64,000 bases of DNA from Paenibacillus pini JCM 16418 (GCF_000576305.1 NZ_BAVZ01000013.1:1-64000); one strand, 5' to 3'; numbered from the stretch's first letter, positions 36,238 to 46,084 are shown. Notes: generated from the letters alone by a model not told the origin. Numbers and translations are program-made.

Positions 36238-38267
36238 ATGGACAATGTAACAATGAGCATGCTGGAATATGATCAAATGAAGGAAAGATTGAGGGAATAT
36301 GCAGTTTCATATGTTGGACGGAAGCATATTGATGAATTAATACCTGCGAGTAACCTCCGAGCGATTCGCATGTCATTAGACGAGACAGCTGAAGCTAAGG
36401 CTCTGCTGGATAAGGGGGCTAGCGTTCCACTGCCTTCACTAGAGGGAATCGACCATATTGCTTCCCTTCTGCATACGGGATATTTATTTGCGGAACAGGA
36501 CTTCATGGCTGTCCTTATCTTTCTGAATAGCTGTGGGCAGCTACGTAAGTATATGGCATCTAAAAGGGATATTGCTCCCGTTATTAGCTCCTATGCATCT
36601 TCCATGCAAGAGACGGATCGGCTCAAGAGCGAAATTGAGCGCTGTATTCGTTTTGGGAGGGTGGATGATCAGGCAAGTAAGAACTTAGAACGTGTGCGTA
36701 AGAAAATAGCGGTGACCAAGGAACGTATTCAGAAGAAGATGAGTTCCATTATGTCGAAACACAGTTCTATTTTACAAGAAAATCTAGTGAGTGTACGAGG
36801 CGGACGCTATGTCATTCCTGTGAAACGAGAATATCACAAACAGGTCAAAGGGGCGGTACTAGATCAATCCACTAGTGGGCAAACCGTGTACGTGGAGCCT
36901 GAGGAAATATCTCAGCTTCAGACGGAACTGGGGATGCTTGAGGGTGATGAGGCAAGAGAGGAAGGATTATACTCAGTGCATTGACAGGACTCCTAGAGGC
37001 ATCTGCCAATGACGTACAGCTCAATATTGAGATTACAGGGACGTATGATTTTATATTCTCCAAGGCGAAATATAGTCGTTCGATCGATGGACGGTCGGTT
37101 GAACTGAATGATAGAGGACGAATACAGCTTCGCGGTGCAAGACATCCGCTCATGTTGAAGACGATGGTTCCATTGCAACTGGACATGGGGACAGGGTATC
37201 GCTCCCTGATTATTACGGGGCCAAATACGGGCGGTAAGACCGTAGCTTTAAAGACGCTAGGATTACTGACGCTGATGGTACAGTCCGGTGTGCTGGTACC
37301 CGTAGATGAAGGAAGCATGTTCTGCATGTTCACCAAGGTACTAACTGCCATTGGAGACGGTCAAAGTATCGAGCAGTCACTTAGCACCTTCTCGGCTCAG
37401 ATACGGCGGCTAATTGGCATGGTAGATGCAGCCGATCACTCCACGCTCCTGCTAATCGATGAGCTCGCAGCAGGGACCGACCCAGGGGAAGGAATGTCGC
37501 TGTCCATTGCTATTTTGGAGGAGTTAAATCGTAAGGGCGCAATGATGTTGGTGACGACCCATTTTAATGAGTTGAAAAGTTTCGCTGCAAGGACAGATGG
37601 GTTTCAGAATGCACGTATGGAATTTGATGTAGAGACACTTGAACCATTGTACCGACTTACCATCGGAGAAGCAGGGCAGAGCTACGCGATAGAAATCGCC
37701 AAGAAGCTCGGTATGCTACCTAGAATTGTGAGTCGTTCACAGGAGATTTTACTAGATCATAAGCCATTGATGAGATCAGCCGAAGAGGCTGGGAATCAGG
37801 GGACGATTGATGGAAATTGCGGCGTGGAGAGGCGGAATGCGGAGAGAGTACAGCAGACAACGAATAGTAAGCCATTGGGGCTGGCATCGGAATTGGACCC
37901 TTCGTCTAAGTATCCTCAGGAGATACCGGCTATGATTTTTAAGAATCGGCCTAAGGATAGCGAGACATCTATTACCGTCCGTAAATTTGAAATTGGAGAT
38001 GCTGTATATGTCAGTTCTTATGGTCGAAATGGAATTGTCTTTGAACTAGAGGACTCGATGGGAATGGTGGGCGTGATGATCCAGAAGCAGAAGATCAGAG
38101 TGAACAAGAAACGACTTCAATTATTTATTGTGAAGGATGAGTTGTATCCGGAAGATTATGATTTCGATATTATTTTTGAAACTAAGGAGGATCGAAAGAA
38201 GAGTAAAATGATGAACCGTAAGCATGTAGAGGGATTAAGCATTATTCACAAGCCTAGTGAAGAATAG
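36238..38267 (+). CDS. MutS2-like ATPase lacking Smr domain, frameshifted
   Basis: Two frames (36238-36984 and 36981-38267) join into a 676-residue protein if one G is added at 36964-36965. It has the MutS2 coiled-coil N terminus, the core GGRYVIPVKREYHKQVKG, Walker A (GPNTGGKTVALKT), Walker B (LLLIDELAAGTDPGEG) and the D-loop/H-loop region MMLVTTHFNELK. The C-terminal region contains a small beta domain (FEIGDAVYVSSYGRNG) but no Smr nuclease domain, unlike typical MutS2 of about 780 residues. MutS2 proteins act on recombination intermediates and, in Bacillus, on collided ribosomes. ATG 36238 follows GGAGG. Confidence 0.85.
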
Positions 38268-38296
38268 TTTCCAGTGAGGATAAGTACTAAAGGAGT

Positions 38297-38329
38297 AAAG
38301 GCCACCCCATATTCAATAGGGTGGCCTTT
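38297..38329. terminator. Terminator after mutS2-like gene
   Basis: A perfect 11-bp stem aaaggccaccc/gggtggccttt with an 11-base loop lies 29 bp after the mutS2-like stop and overlaps the end of the minus-strand relic. Confidence 0.75.
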
Positions 38330-38812
38330 GGTCAGAGAAGACAAGCTTCATCGGAACACCGGTCCAAACTTTGAACCATTCCGGAGATTCGAAACGTAAA
38401 TATCCTTCCTTCACACCGTAACGGCCACCCTTAATTACATGCTGTCCAAGCACTAGCTTTTTACCATCAGCTTCAAAATCGAATGCCCATGTCCTATCCA
38501 CTTTTTTATTCTCTTGAAGATAAGCAAAGTATAGCTGTGCATGTTTAAACTTCTCCTCAGAAATATTGAACGACTGCTGAGAAAGCAGATCGCAACCTTC
38601 TGAAGGGAGTTACTGCAGAATAAACCGGCTTAAATGTCTTAGAGCCTGAAGTTAGGAAAACATTGGGATTGCTCATATCGGGATTTTGTAGCGGCGAAGA
38701 AATGTTGTATCGTAGGGACACTTTATAACTGCAGCTTGAAAGTTCCTAGGATGTATATGCTTAAGGATGTAAGTCTTTGTAGGATCAGCCTGGCCGGCCA
38801 TCAGCTCGTTCT
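38313..38812 (-). pseudogene. Decayed gene of unknown function
   Basis: Read on the minus strand, three frame segments form a broken protein: an N-terminal piece starting MAGQADPTKTYILKHIHP, a middle piece RYNISSPLQNPDMSNPNVFL, and a C-terminal piece of about 100 residues with DRTWAFDFEADGKKLVLG and EWFKVWTGVPMKLVF. At least two frame changes are needed, and they are not all of the one-missing-G type seen elsewhere in the window. No family is recognised. The gap from 38813 to 39014 holds a small aacctc/gaggtt hairpin and a repeated atgaggttga. Confidence 0.55.
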
Positions 38813-39014
38813 GTATATAAGACGAATAACTGCACATTTTGGTTCGTTTAATTAAATTTACAAAAACATGGGAAAAAACCTCTGAAATGAGGTTGAATTT
38901 TTACAGAGCGGGTAAAAGAGAAATACAAGATACAATAAGTAACATCTATGAGGTTGAGTGTGAATCTTCCTGTATCTTGAGTAAGAAGTTAAGTGCATTA
39001 GGAGGTGACCCCGG

Positions 39015-39770
39015 TTGTCCTATTTGGTTAAAGATTTATCTGGGTTATCCGGTGTCAGTACTCGCACACTGAATTATTATGATGAGATGGGTTTATTAAA
39101 ACCATCGTACATTGGGGATCACGGTTATCGCTACTATGATGAGGCACAACTACTACGTTTACAACAGATTATGTTTCTTCGGGAACTGAATGTACCCATA
39201 CCTAAAATCAAGCCTCTAATGGATCAGAATGCTGGACTAGTCTCTTTATTACAGGAGCATCGTAGACAATTGATGATTAGAGCGCAGCAATTATACTCAC
39301 TAATACAAACGATAGATTCGACAATAGCACATATGGAGGGAAGAATTAAGATGAAGCATGAGGACATGTACCAAGGATTTGATGCGTATAAGCAAGAGGC
39401 ATATGAACAGGATGTTTTTGCTGGTTACGGTGAGCAAACAGGAGATCAAATTCAGGAAAGTAAAGAAAAAATGCAGCAGTGGACTAAAAATGATTACCTG
39501 CAATCGCAGCGTGAAATAGAAGGAATTAATTACGATTTAAAGATCGCGATTAATGCAGGTGAAGACCCTAATAGCCCACATGTGCAGCAAATTATCCGCC
39601 GGCATTTTGAATCGATCAAGCGATTCTATACACCTACAGCGGATGTATATACGGGACTCGGCGATTTATATGTAGATCATCCGGATTTCAAAAAAATGTA
39701 CGATTCATATCATCCTAATTTGGCCGAATATTTACGAGATGGCATGAAAGCTTCGCGGATCGGGAAATGA
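39015..39770 (+). CDS. MerR-family regulator with TipAS-like antibiotic-binding domain
   Basis: The 251-residue protein has a MerR N-terminal DNA-binding domain (VKDLSGLSGVSTRTLNYYDEMGLLKPS), a dimerisation coiled coil (residues about 75-110), and a C-terminal domain with the TipAS pattern (YEQDVFAGYGEQTGDQ, IRRHFESIKRFYTPTADVYTGLGDLYVDHPDFKKMYD). TipA/Mta regulators bind drugs and activate transcription. The TTG at 39015 is used because AGGAGGTGA lies six bases upstream. Its target gene is not obvious; the nearest upstream intact gene is the mutS2-like one. Confidence 0.9.
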   Translation: MSYLVKDLSGLSGVSTRTLNYYDEMGLLKPSYIGDHGYRYYDEAQLLRLQQIMFLRELNVPIPKIKPLMDQNAGLVSLLQEHRRQLMIRAQQLYSLIQTIDSTIAHMEGRIKMKHEDMYQGFDAYKQEAYEQDVFAGYGEQTGDQIQESKEKMQQWTKNDYLQSQREIEGINYDLKIAINAGEDPNSPHVQQIIRRHFESIKRFYTPTADVYTGLGDLYVDHPDFKKMYDSYHPNLAEYLRDGMKASRIGK

Positions 39771-39783
39771 GATAAACCATGAA

Positions 39784-39837
39784 AAAGAGGACTTACATGA
39801 GTAGCAGTTTCGGATACTCATGTAAGTCCTCTTTTAT
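39784..39837. terminator. Bidirectional terminator
   Basis: A perfect 20-bp stem (39784-39803 with 39815-39834) lies between the converging MerR and fRMsr genes. Confidence 0.9.
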
Positions 39838-39849
39838 TAGTCTAAGGAT

Positions 39850-40344
39850 TTACTGTTGGATGTGCAGTTGTTCTGCAAGAATCTCTGCAAATTGTTCTAG
39901 AAATTGGCGTTCTTCGCTATCAAACCGGCTTTTGAGTGGACTGTCGATATCAAGTACGCCGAGTAGCCTACCGTCTTTGACAAGAGGAATAACGATCTCA
40001 CTATTCGATGCAGCATCACATGCAATGTGACCTGGGAAATCATGCACATCATTTACGACTAGAGTCTTACGTTCTGCTGCAGCAGTGCCGCATACTCCGC
40101 GATTCATCGGAATCCGGATACATGCTGGCAATCCTTGAAAGGGACCTAGCACTAGTTCTTTGCCATCATACAAATAGAAGCCTGCCCAATTGGTATCATG
40201 CATAAAATTTTTAAGCAGAGCTGATGCATTGGCCAAATTGGCAATAAAACTTGGTTCATCTTGAATTAGTGACTTCAGTTGATTGAGTACGGAAGCGAAT
40301 TGATCACTCCGATTACCTTCATAAGGAAGAGCTTGGAACATCAT
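39850..40344 (-). CDS. Free methionine-(R)-sulfoxide reductase, GAF-domain
   Basis: The 164-residue protein is a single GAF domain with the fRMsr hallmarks: WAGFYLYDGKELVLGPFQG, and the three conserved cysteines in LPACIRIP, RGVCGTAA and GHIACDA. These enzymes reduce free methionine-R-sulfoxide using thioredoxin-type electrons and help against oxidative damage. Length matches the family (about 160 residues). The start is ATGATG at 40344, with an AAAGGCGG ribosome site; either ATG is possible. Confidence 0.9.
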   Translation of the reverse strand: MMFQALPYEGNRSDQFASVLNQLKSLIQDEPSFIANLANASALLKNFMHDTNWAGFYLYDGKELVLGPFQGLPACIRIPMNRGVCGTAAAERKTLVVNDVHDFPGHIACDAASNSEIVIPLVKDGRLLGVLDIDSPLKSRFDSEERQFLEQFAEILAEQLHIQQ

Positions 40345-40565
40345 AACCCGCCTTTCTATTAACCGTTGGTTAATTATAAACGATATTATACCTAATGCTT
40401 TGCCGTCAAGAGGAAAATGGGTGAAATAACGTTTTGCTTACATAAGCTATCTTCCTGAGGATGTTACTGTTTCCGCATGGATTAACAAGGGTAAACAAAG
40501 GTAACAAAGATTAATCATCACAGACTTTATTATGGACAAGCTTGGACTGGAAAGGAGAGGTGAAC

Positions 40566-40871
40566 ATGCGAGCAGATGTGCAGAATTTATTTATCGGCAT
40601 TCATATGCTTTATCGTGGACATCAAGGTGACTTAACGATTCATGATATGCTACCTGAACTTGAGCAACAAGGATACAAAGTAGGTGAACGAGAGGTGAAG
40701 CAGGAACTTGAGCATTTGACAGAGCTTAATTTCCTTACCTCTCATAGCGATGGATACAGTTTGACGGGAACTGGTATCAATGAATTTAAGGAAATACAAA
40801 CCATGCTTCAGACGTTGGGCGATGAGGTACTCCAATCGGTTCATAAGGTGGAGACTGAGCCGTCAAAGTGA
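40566..40871 (+). CDS. Small hypothetical protein, possible winged-helix fold
   Basis: The 101-residue product has a helix-turn-helix-like order of helices (GDLTIHDMLPELEQQGYKVG, then EVKQELEHLTELNFLTSH) followed by a short strand pair, resembling small winged-helix proteins that read growth-phase or DNA signals. No cysteine, signal peptide or membrane segment is present. ATG 40566 follows AAAGGAG; an in-frame start at 40542 is less well placed. The identity is unknown. Confidence 0.55.
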   Translation: MRADVQNLFIGIHMLYRGHQGDLTIHDMLPELEQQGYKVGEREVKQELEHLTELNFLTSHSDGYSLTGTGINEFKEIQTMLQTLGDEVLQSVHKVETEPSK

Positions 40872-40911
40872 TGAATTCATGTGATTCAATCTTCATATGA
40901 TCCAATCTATG

Positions 40912-40947
40912 GTCCGGGTGACAGAGTAGCTGTCGACCGGACTTTTT
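40912..40947 (+). terminator. Terminator after small hypothetical protein
   Basis: A 13-bp stem with one mismatch pair region (40912-40924 with 40930-40942) is followed by five T residues. The gap from here to 41081 shows nothing else. Confidence 0.85.
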
Positions 40948-41081
40948 AACATTCTGTTGTCCTTAAAGAAGTGGCGAAGCTTAAAGGATTGTGGGAACAT
41001 CAAAAAGGGATTGAAACTATTTGTATGCGAAGGAATATGTTGTAGTTCTACCGATGTAAGATGAAATAAAAATGGTATATG

Positions 41082-41110
41082 TTGACATTTATGCATTACA
41101 ATTGTAATAT
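41082..41110 (+). promoter_or_regulatory. Promoter overlapping a BlaI/CopY-type operator
   Basis: ttgaca (41082-41087) and taatat (41105-41110) are 17 bp apart. The perfect palindrome attacaattgtaat (41095-41108) contains TACAnnTGTA, the core operator of BlaI/MecI/CopY repressors, and lies between and over the -10. The downstream gene is the lipoprotein at 41241, with a leader of about 120 bases. No BlaI/CopY gene is present in the window. Confidence 0.7.
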
Positions 41111-41240
41111 GAGAAATGGTAGTGTTGATAACGACAATGGTGAATCTCATACCTGAAATTTCAGATGCCCCAATAGTTTTTGATCGACCGGTATTGCTCA
41201 TTTTCCCTCCAAAAAATCTCAACTGAAAAGAAGGATTCTG

Positions 41241-42301
41241 ATGATCAAATATTTCAGTAAAAATAGTTATCGGTGGTCTATCTTGGGATCTCTTCTTATC
41301 CTAGTGCTAAGTGGGTGTGTTCTTACAAATCCTAAAGCAGAAAAATCTGATGGCTCGAACAATGTCCCAACCATACCCAGCTCAAATGTCCAAGGGGAAG
41401 AACAAAAACTGAGAAGTACAGATGAAAGCATCTTCATTTCTAAGAATAATCAAGATTTACCGGGATCTCTTTCAAGCAAAACAACACTGGGGCCTATCCA
41501 TATTGGAAATACAAAATCAGAAGTGCTAAGAGCACTTGGTAATCCGGATGTACGTAATGATGACGGTCAAACAGGTTATGAGAATTGGATTTATAAGAAA
41601 CAGGTTTTGACGGTTCAGTTTTATCGGAGTTTACCAGACATGCCGCCGAGCAGTGTCGTGAACATACAAATCGGGGCAGGTTCTGATCTAAAGACCGATA
41701 CCTTCATTGGAATATCAGACACATTGGTTCAGATTAAGAAGACCTACCCCACATTAAACGCAAACGAAGATTTAACAATGGTTTGGGTTAACGGGGGCAC
41801 AAAGACTGGTGAGAGCGGTTTTACTCCTACCCTTAGTTTTAAATTAAAAGAGAATACCATCCAAGAAATTAAGTTGTCCAATAAAGGAAATGACCCTGGC
41901 CCTATACAGCAAAAGCCTTTGAGCTTAGCCGACCTTGAAGTAGGAGGCATCCAGATTGGAGGGACGATCGATAACGTAGTTAAACAATACGGCCAACCCA
42001 GTGAGAAGACCATAGCCCACGGTTTGGGAACACCCTATTGGATATTTAAGAAACAAGGACTCACCATTGACTTCGGCGGACCCATTTGGCATATATTAGT
42101 GATGTCACCCTTTAAAGGTAGTACCCGCGTGGGGTTCATATTGGGAGCACATCCGAAGAAGTGAAAAAAGCTTATCCTGATATCACAATAGGCGACACGT
42201 ATTTCCAGAAATCGACGGATGAGCAGTACATTATCCAAATGGGAATTACCGATAATAAGGTTACTGAAATCCTAATATCACAGGACTTGGCGCTTCAATA
42301 A
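41241..42301 (+). CDS. Lipoprotein with two SmpA/BLIP-like repeats, frameshifted
   Basis: The first frame (41241-42164) has a lipoprotein signal with lipobox LSGC and two repeats of about 110 residues, each with an IHIGNTKSEVLRALGNPD- or IQIGGTIDNVVKQYGQPS-like strand-helix start. Adding one G to the run at 42131-42134 extends the protein to 42301 with a third repeat start (GVHIGSTSEEVKKAYPDI), giving 353 residues. The pattern resembles SmpA/BLIP-type small alpha/beta domains. Function unknown. It is probably controlled by the BlaI/CopY-type operator upstream. Confidence 0.75.
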
Positions 42302-42316
42302 GCATAGTTATTATTA

Positions 42317-42355
42317 AAAGAGCACTGTTCTCCCAAGCGGAGTACAGTGCTCTTT
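42317..42355 (+). terminator. Terminator after lipoprotein
   Basis: A perfect 12-bp stem (42317-42328 with 42344-42355). The remaining gap to 42599 holds a short unrecognised frame and a ttgttcaa/ttgaacag hairpin at about 42521-42557. Confidence 0.8.
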
Positions 42356-42599
42356 CATGTTATACATGCGAGGACTGGGGATACCCTTGGGCCAACCGCG
42401 CCAGCTGAAGCCTTTACTTATGAATATATGGAAAGCGGAAGGCTAGATTGAATATTTTTAAAGGAGAGGTTGTTTTTTCGCCGTGTGATACCACTGTATA
42501 TGTAGAAGCAAATAAACTAATTGTTCAACGAAATTGGAGAGTTTCTTGAACAGTTAATTCTCCGTTTATTTCTTACTACAATCCTTGGAGGAATTCAAT

Positions 42600-43250
42600 A
42601 TGGCATGTGCATCTAATATTAATACTTTCGTCAATTACTCGGTTTCCTATTATACAGGTACGCTTCCACCAAATACGTATACTGTTACTGACTTAGCAAA
42701 ATGGGTCTCCTATCAAAGTTACCTCAGTCCTTATTACGGTGCTATTCCAGTTTCTCTGATTCTTGGGCAGTGGGGATTTGAGATGGGCTGGAGTGGTTCT
42801 GAATTGACGGCTCGTTACAATCCTGGTAACCAAGATTCCGCTTGTGGATATAGCGGGTCGTATATCTCCGGAGTTACTACACCAGGTAAACGACTGCAAT
42901 TTAGCAATATTAAAGAGGGCGTAACAGCTTACGCTAACTTGCTAATCGCGGGCTATAAGTGTGTTGCAACAGCTTACTCTACTGGTGGTATTGGCACAGG
43001 TACGGGGCTGAGCAGAGCGTGTGACGCTCTATCGAAAGGCTATGACAGTGCACAAGCAGAATCTAGTAGCTATTGTTCGTCTAGCTCCTATGCTGAAAAT
43101 AGTTCGTCTACAAAGCGTATTTGGGCAACAGCTGGATATTCTGGACTATACAGCACCATTTCTAGTACCAACAACACCTGCTTGAATGGGTTTAACTACA
43201 TTCAATCTACTAATCCAGGCTTGACCGGATTTAGTAATATTGTTTGGTAA
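42600..43250 (+). CDS. Glucosaminidase/lysozyme-like protein without signal peptide
   Basis: The 216-residue protein contains a lysozyme-like glucosaminidase segment: SLILGQWGFEMGWSGSE with the glutamate expected of this fold, then TARYNPGNQDSACGYSG and an IKEGVTAYANLLIAGY helix. It lacks any signal peptide or wall-binding domain and has several cysteines (CGYSG, YKCVA, SRACDA, SSYCSS, NNTCLNG). A GGAGG site precedes ATG 42600. It could be exported by a non-Sec route or released on lysis. The glucosaminidase assignment is moderate. Confidence 0.6.
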   Translation: MACASNINTFVNYSVSYYTGTLPPNTYTVTDLAKWVSYQSYLSPYYGAIPVSLILGQWGFEMGWSGSELTARYNPGNQDSACGYSGSYISGVTTPGKRLQFSNIKEGVTAYANLLIAGYKCVATAYSTGGIGTGTGLSRACDALSKGYDSAQAESSSYCSSSSYAENSSSTKRIWATAGYSGLYSTISSTNNTCLNGFNYIQSTNPGLTGFSNIVW

Positions 43251-43269
43251 TAGCTGCAATGTCTAAAAG

Positions 43270-43312
43270 AGCTGATGTCGGTAGATTGCCGATGTCAGCT
43301 TCTTTATTTTTT
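43270..43312 (+). terminator. Terminator after glucosaminidase-like gene
   Basis: A 12-bp stem with two G-T pairs (43270-43281 with 43289-43300) is followed by a T-rich tail. The gap from 43313 to 43546 shows no other feature. Confidence 0.8.
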
Positions 43313-43546
43313 ATTATAAAGCCATTATAACTTCATCTTACGGACGGAATACCCAAGACTCTCCCCATGCAACAAAAGGATGTGAAAGACAAGTGGACCC
43401 GAGGCAAGCTTCAAGTTTTCTTAATATATCCTGTTAATCCTTCTCAATTTTAATGCGTAAGGACATTTATATAAGTATACTTGAATAGACTACAAGCTTT
43501 GAGTGAATATACTTATTATTCCCTGCAACATTAAAAGGATAGGAGC

Positions 43547-46030
43547 GTGCAACGTTTGAAAAAATGGTTACTGATCAGTCTCATGCTACTCATGATCGTT
43601 GTCCCTCATGCTTATGCGGCAGATATACCAGCACAGTCTGGGCTTGTGTTAGATGAGGCCGGAATGTTTACGAATGAGGAACAGGTGGAGTTGAGTTCAC
43701 TTGCTGACAAAGGAAATCTTACTTTCCATATCCTTACGATACCTAGTTTAAATGGAGAAGATTCCAAAACCTACGCATCGAATGTTTACCAGAAGTGGCG
43801 ACTACAGGCGAAGGATGTCCTGTTATTGATTTCATCAGAAGATCGAAGAGTGGAGCTGAATTTCCGTAATCCCACTTTACAGAATCAATTGAATGCATGG
43901 GCAGAGCGACAATCGGGTTCAAGTCGAGATGCGATTAAGCAGCTGCTTGACGATCAATTTATACCTTATGCCAAAGCGGGCGATTACGCTGGTGGGAGCA
44001 CATCTATAATGCAGGCCTTGTATAATATCTCGACAACTGCAGGGACTTCTACGGTGCCAGGGGCAGACAATAGTACAAATACAACGGGTAACGACACTTC
44101 TTCCGATACTCCCAGCCATTCAACATCGGAACCAAGTGAAGGTTCTAATATTACGAATAACGCCATGTCATTAAGTGTAGTGCTCTACATATTAGGTGGC
44201 ATTGTGGTGATTGGTATTGCTGTATATATCGGCATCGGGATGATGAAAAAAAGAAGGCTGGATAAGCTTAGTGTAAGCTTGTCAGAACAATTGGTACAAG
44301 CGAATCATGTGCTGGAATCAACTGATTCTTTTAATGGTATCGTGCAAGGACAAACCGGAGAAATGCTTAAGGGTATCATTAGTAGATTATCAAGTTTGTT
44401 AGTTCGTATCGCTAAAGCGCAAGAGGATTTGCGGACTGAAGATCTCTCCATTTTACGTATATCGGTACTCAATCAGGCTGTGAGGCGATATGAGCAGGAG
44501 CATGATGATATTAAGCAAGCGATTGAGGCTGAACAGCAGCAGATGACAAATTTGCAGGAGGCTGATCGGACCGCTAAGCAAAGTATTATATCTCTTAAAG
44601 AAGATCAAGAGTTGATCAGAGAATCCTTGACCACTGCTATGAAGGAAACGAACTTCTCTTTAGATCAACTGACGGTGGATATGGGACAACTAGAAGCGCA
44701 TATTGTTAAAGCTGATGGGCTTGAACTATTTGATCCCATTGCGGCTCAACAAGAAATAAAGATTGCTGAGGATAAACGGAACCAGACACGTAAGAATGTT
44801 CAGGATGTGGCTGTATATGTTCAACATAAGAATGAATATCCGGAGCAGCTTGCCTCTAGTCGAAGTAAAGTTGATCAACTTATTGCCGAACATATGCTTG
44901 AGCGAATTAAAGTTACACCTTACGTAACGTTGGATCAATCTCGCGAAGAAATGCAGAAACTTAGCGAGAGACTTCAGCATGGAGATATGGATGAAGTGCG
45001 CACACACTGGGAACGTGCCGATTCCATGCTGGCCGATGCTGTAGCGATGACGGAACGACAAGCTCTTCTACGGAAGACGAATCCGGTAGATCTCGATAAA
45101 ATAAGTCAACGTATAAATGTCTTTAATAACACTCGTTCTGAAGCTAATACGAAGGTGATCGACATTCGGGCTAGATATGAGCATCATCATTGGGGCGATG
45201 TGTTTGATCAGCTTGAACATATGGCAGCTAAGGTGCAGCAATCTCAGCAAGAACTACCAACGATATCAGTGTGGAATGATGATGAGCATCAAGAGTTCGA
45301 CAAGGCAAGAGAAGCTATTGATCGTTTGCAGCAGCAGATGGATGAAGCTGAAACTGTATTGAAGCAGTGCTTGGATACATTTGAAGAGTTGGATCGTTGG
45401 TTGCAACGGTTACAGCAACATACGGAAGAACTGCAACGACAATATGCTAATATACAAAATCTTCTTGAGAGAAAAGGGATTTCACTTCGGCAGAACACCC
45501 AACTACAGAACGCATTGAACATCATTCCTGCCAAAATATACGGGCTTAAGCAGGCGCTTCAAGTTACGCCTCATGATCTGGATCAATTAGATACGGAATA
45601 TAAAGCAGTAGAGCAGAATGTAGCTGCGTTTGAACAATCGGCTGAGACCATCATAAGGCAAAAGGAAGAAGCCGAACAGATGATGCTTAGTCTAAACCAG
45701 CGAGTGCAGTCTCTACATGGGGGCTATGCTCGTCGACTAAATATGCAGGGGGGATATTCGGCGCAGGCGAGTCAAATTCAAAATTTGCTCATGGCGGGTA
45801 TGTATCTAGAAGCCCAGCAGCGATTGAGTCAGGCAAATGTTGAAGTTGAACGGGTAGAGCGTGAAATGAGAGAGGCACAGATGCTAGAAGAACAGCAACG
45901 TCGACGTGAAGAGGAAGCAAGATTTCAAAATTCTCAAATGAATTCATCCGGTGGATCTTCATGGGGCTCAGGCAGTAGCAACAATAATAGTAACAATAAC
46001 AATAATTCATCTGGTGGATCAAATTGGTAA
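43547..46030 (+). CDS. Exported TPM-domain protein with long coiled coil
   Basis: The 827-residue protein has a signal peptide (cleavage after AYA), a TPM domain (residues about 28-165; LVLDEAGMFTNEEQVELSSLADKG, DVLLLISSEDRRVEL), a Ser/Thr-rich linker, one membrane helix (about 205-228), and then about 550 residues of coiled coil in the cytoplasm. It ends in a low-complexity Ser/Asn/Gly tail and GGSNW. TPM domains occur in thylakoid photosystem-repair phosphatases and in bacterial membrane proteins of unknown role. GTG 43547 is used; TTG 43556 is an alternative start. Confidence 0.85.
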   Translation: MQRLKKWLLISLMLLMIVVPHAYAADIPAQSGLVLDEAGMFTNEEQVELSSLADKGNLTFHILTIPSLNGEDSKTYASNVYQKWRLQAKDVLLLISSEDRRVELNFRNPTLQNQLNAWAERQSGSSRDAIKQLLDDQFIPYAKAGDYAGGSTSIMQALYNISTTAGTSTVPGADNSTNTTGNDTSSDTPSHSTSEPSEGSNITNNAMSLSVVLYILGGIVVIGIAVYIGIGMMKKRRLDKLSVSLSEQLVQANHVLESTDSFNGIVQGQTGEMLKGIISRLSSLLVRIAKAQEDLRTEDLSILRISVLNQAVRRYEQEHDDIKQAIEAEQQQMTNLQEADRTAKQSIISLKEDQELIRESLTTAMKETNFSLDQLTVDMGQLEAHIVKADGLELFDPIAAQQEIKIAEDKRNQTRKNVQDVAVYVQHKNEYPEQLASSRSKVDQLIAEHMLERIKVTPYVTLDQSREEMQKLSERLQHGDMDEVRTHWERADSMLADAVAMTERQALLRKTNPVDLDKISQRINVFNNTRSEANTKVIDIRARYEHHHWGDVFDQLEHMAAKVQQSQQELPTISVWNDDEHQEFDKAREAIDRLQQQMDEAETVLKQCLDTFEELDRWLQRLQQHTEELQRQYANIQNLLERKGISLRQNTQLQNALNIIPAKIYGLKQALQVTPHDLDQLDTEYKAVEQNVAAFEQSAETIIRQKEEAEQMMLSLNQRVQSLHGGYARRLNMQGGYSAQASQIQNLLMAGMYLEAQQRLSQANVEVERVEREMREAQMLEEQQRRREEEARFQNSQMNSSGGSSWGSGSSNNNSNNNNNSSGGSNW

Positions 46031-46084
46031 AACAAAGCAAGCTCTTGCGGGATATTTATCCTGTGAGAGCTTATTTTGTGGGAA

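Noticed and set aside
36984..36984. MutS2-like locus as two separate overlapping genes
   Set aside because: The two frames overlap by four bases, but the first lacks the ATPase domain and the second the clamp; one added G gives a single standard MutS2-type protein.
40893..41222. Minus-strand open frame of 109 codons
   Set aside because: It covers a terminator and a promoter/operator region, and its product matches nothing recognisable.
42441..42549. Short plus-strand frame starting TTG with codons for NIFKGEVVFSP
   Set aside because: No ribosome site and no recognisable product; it overlaps a hairpin.
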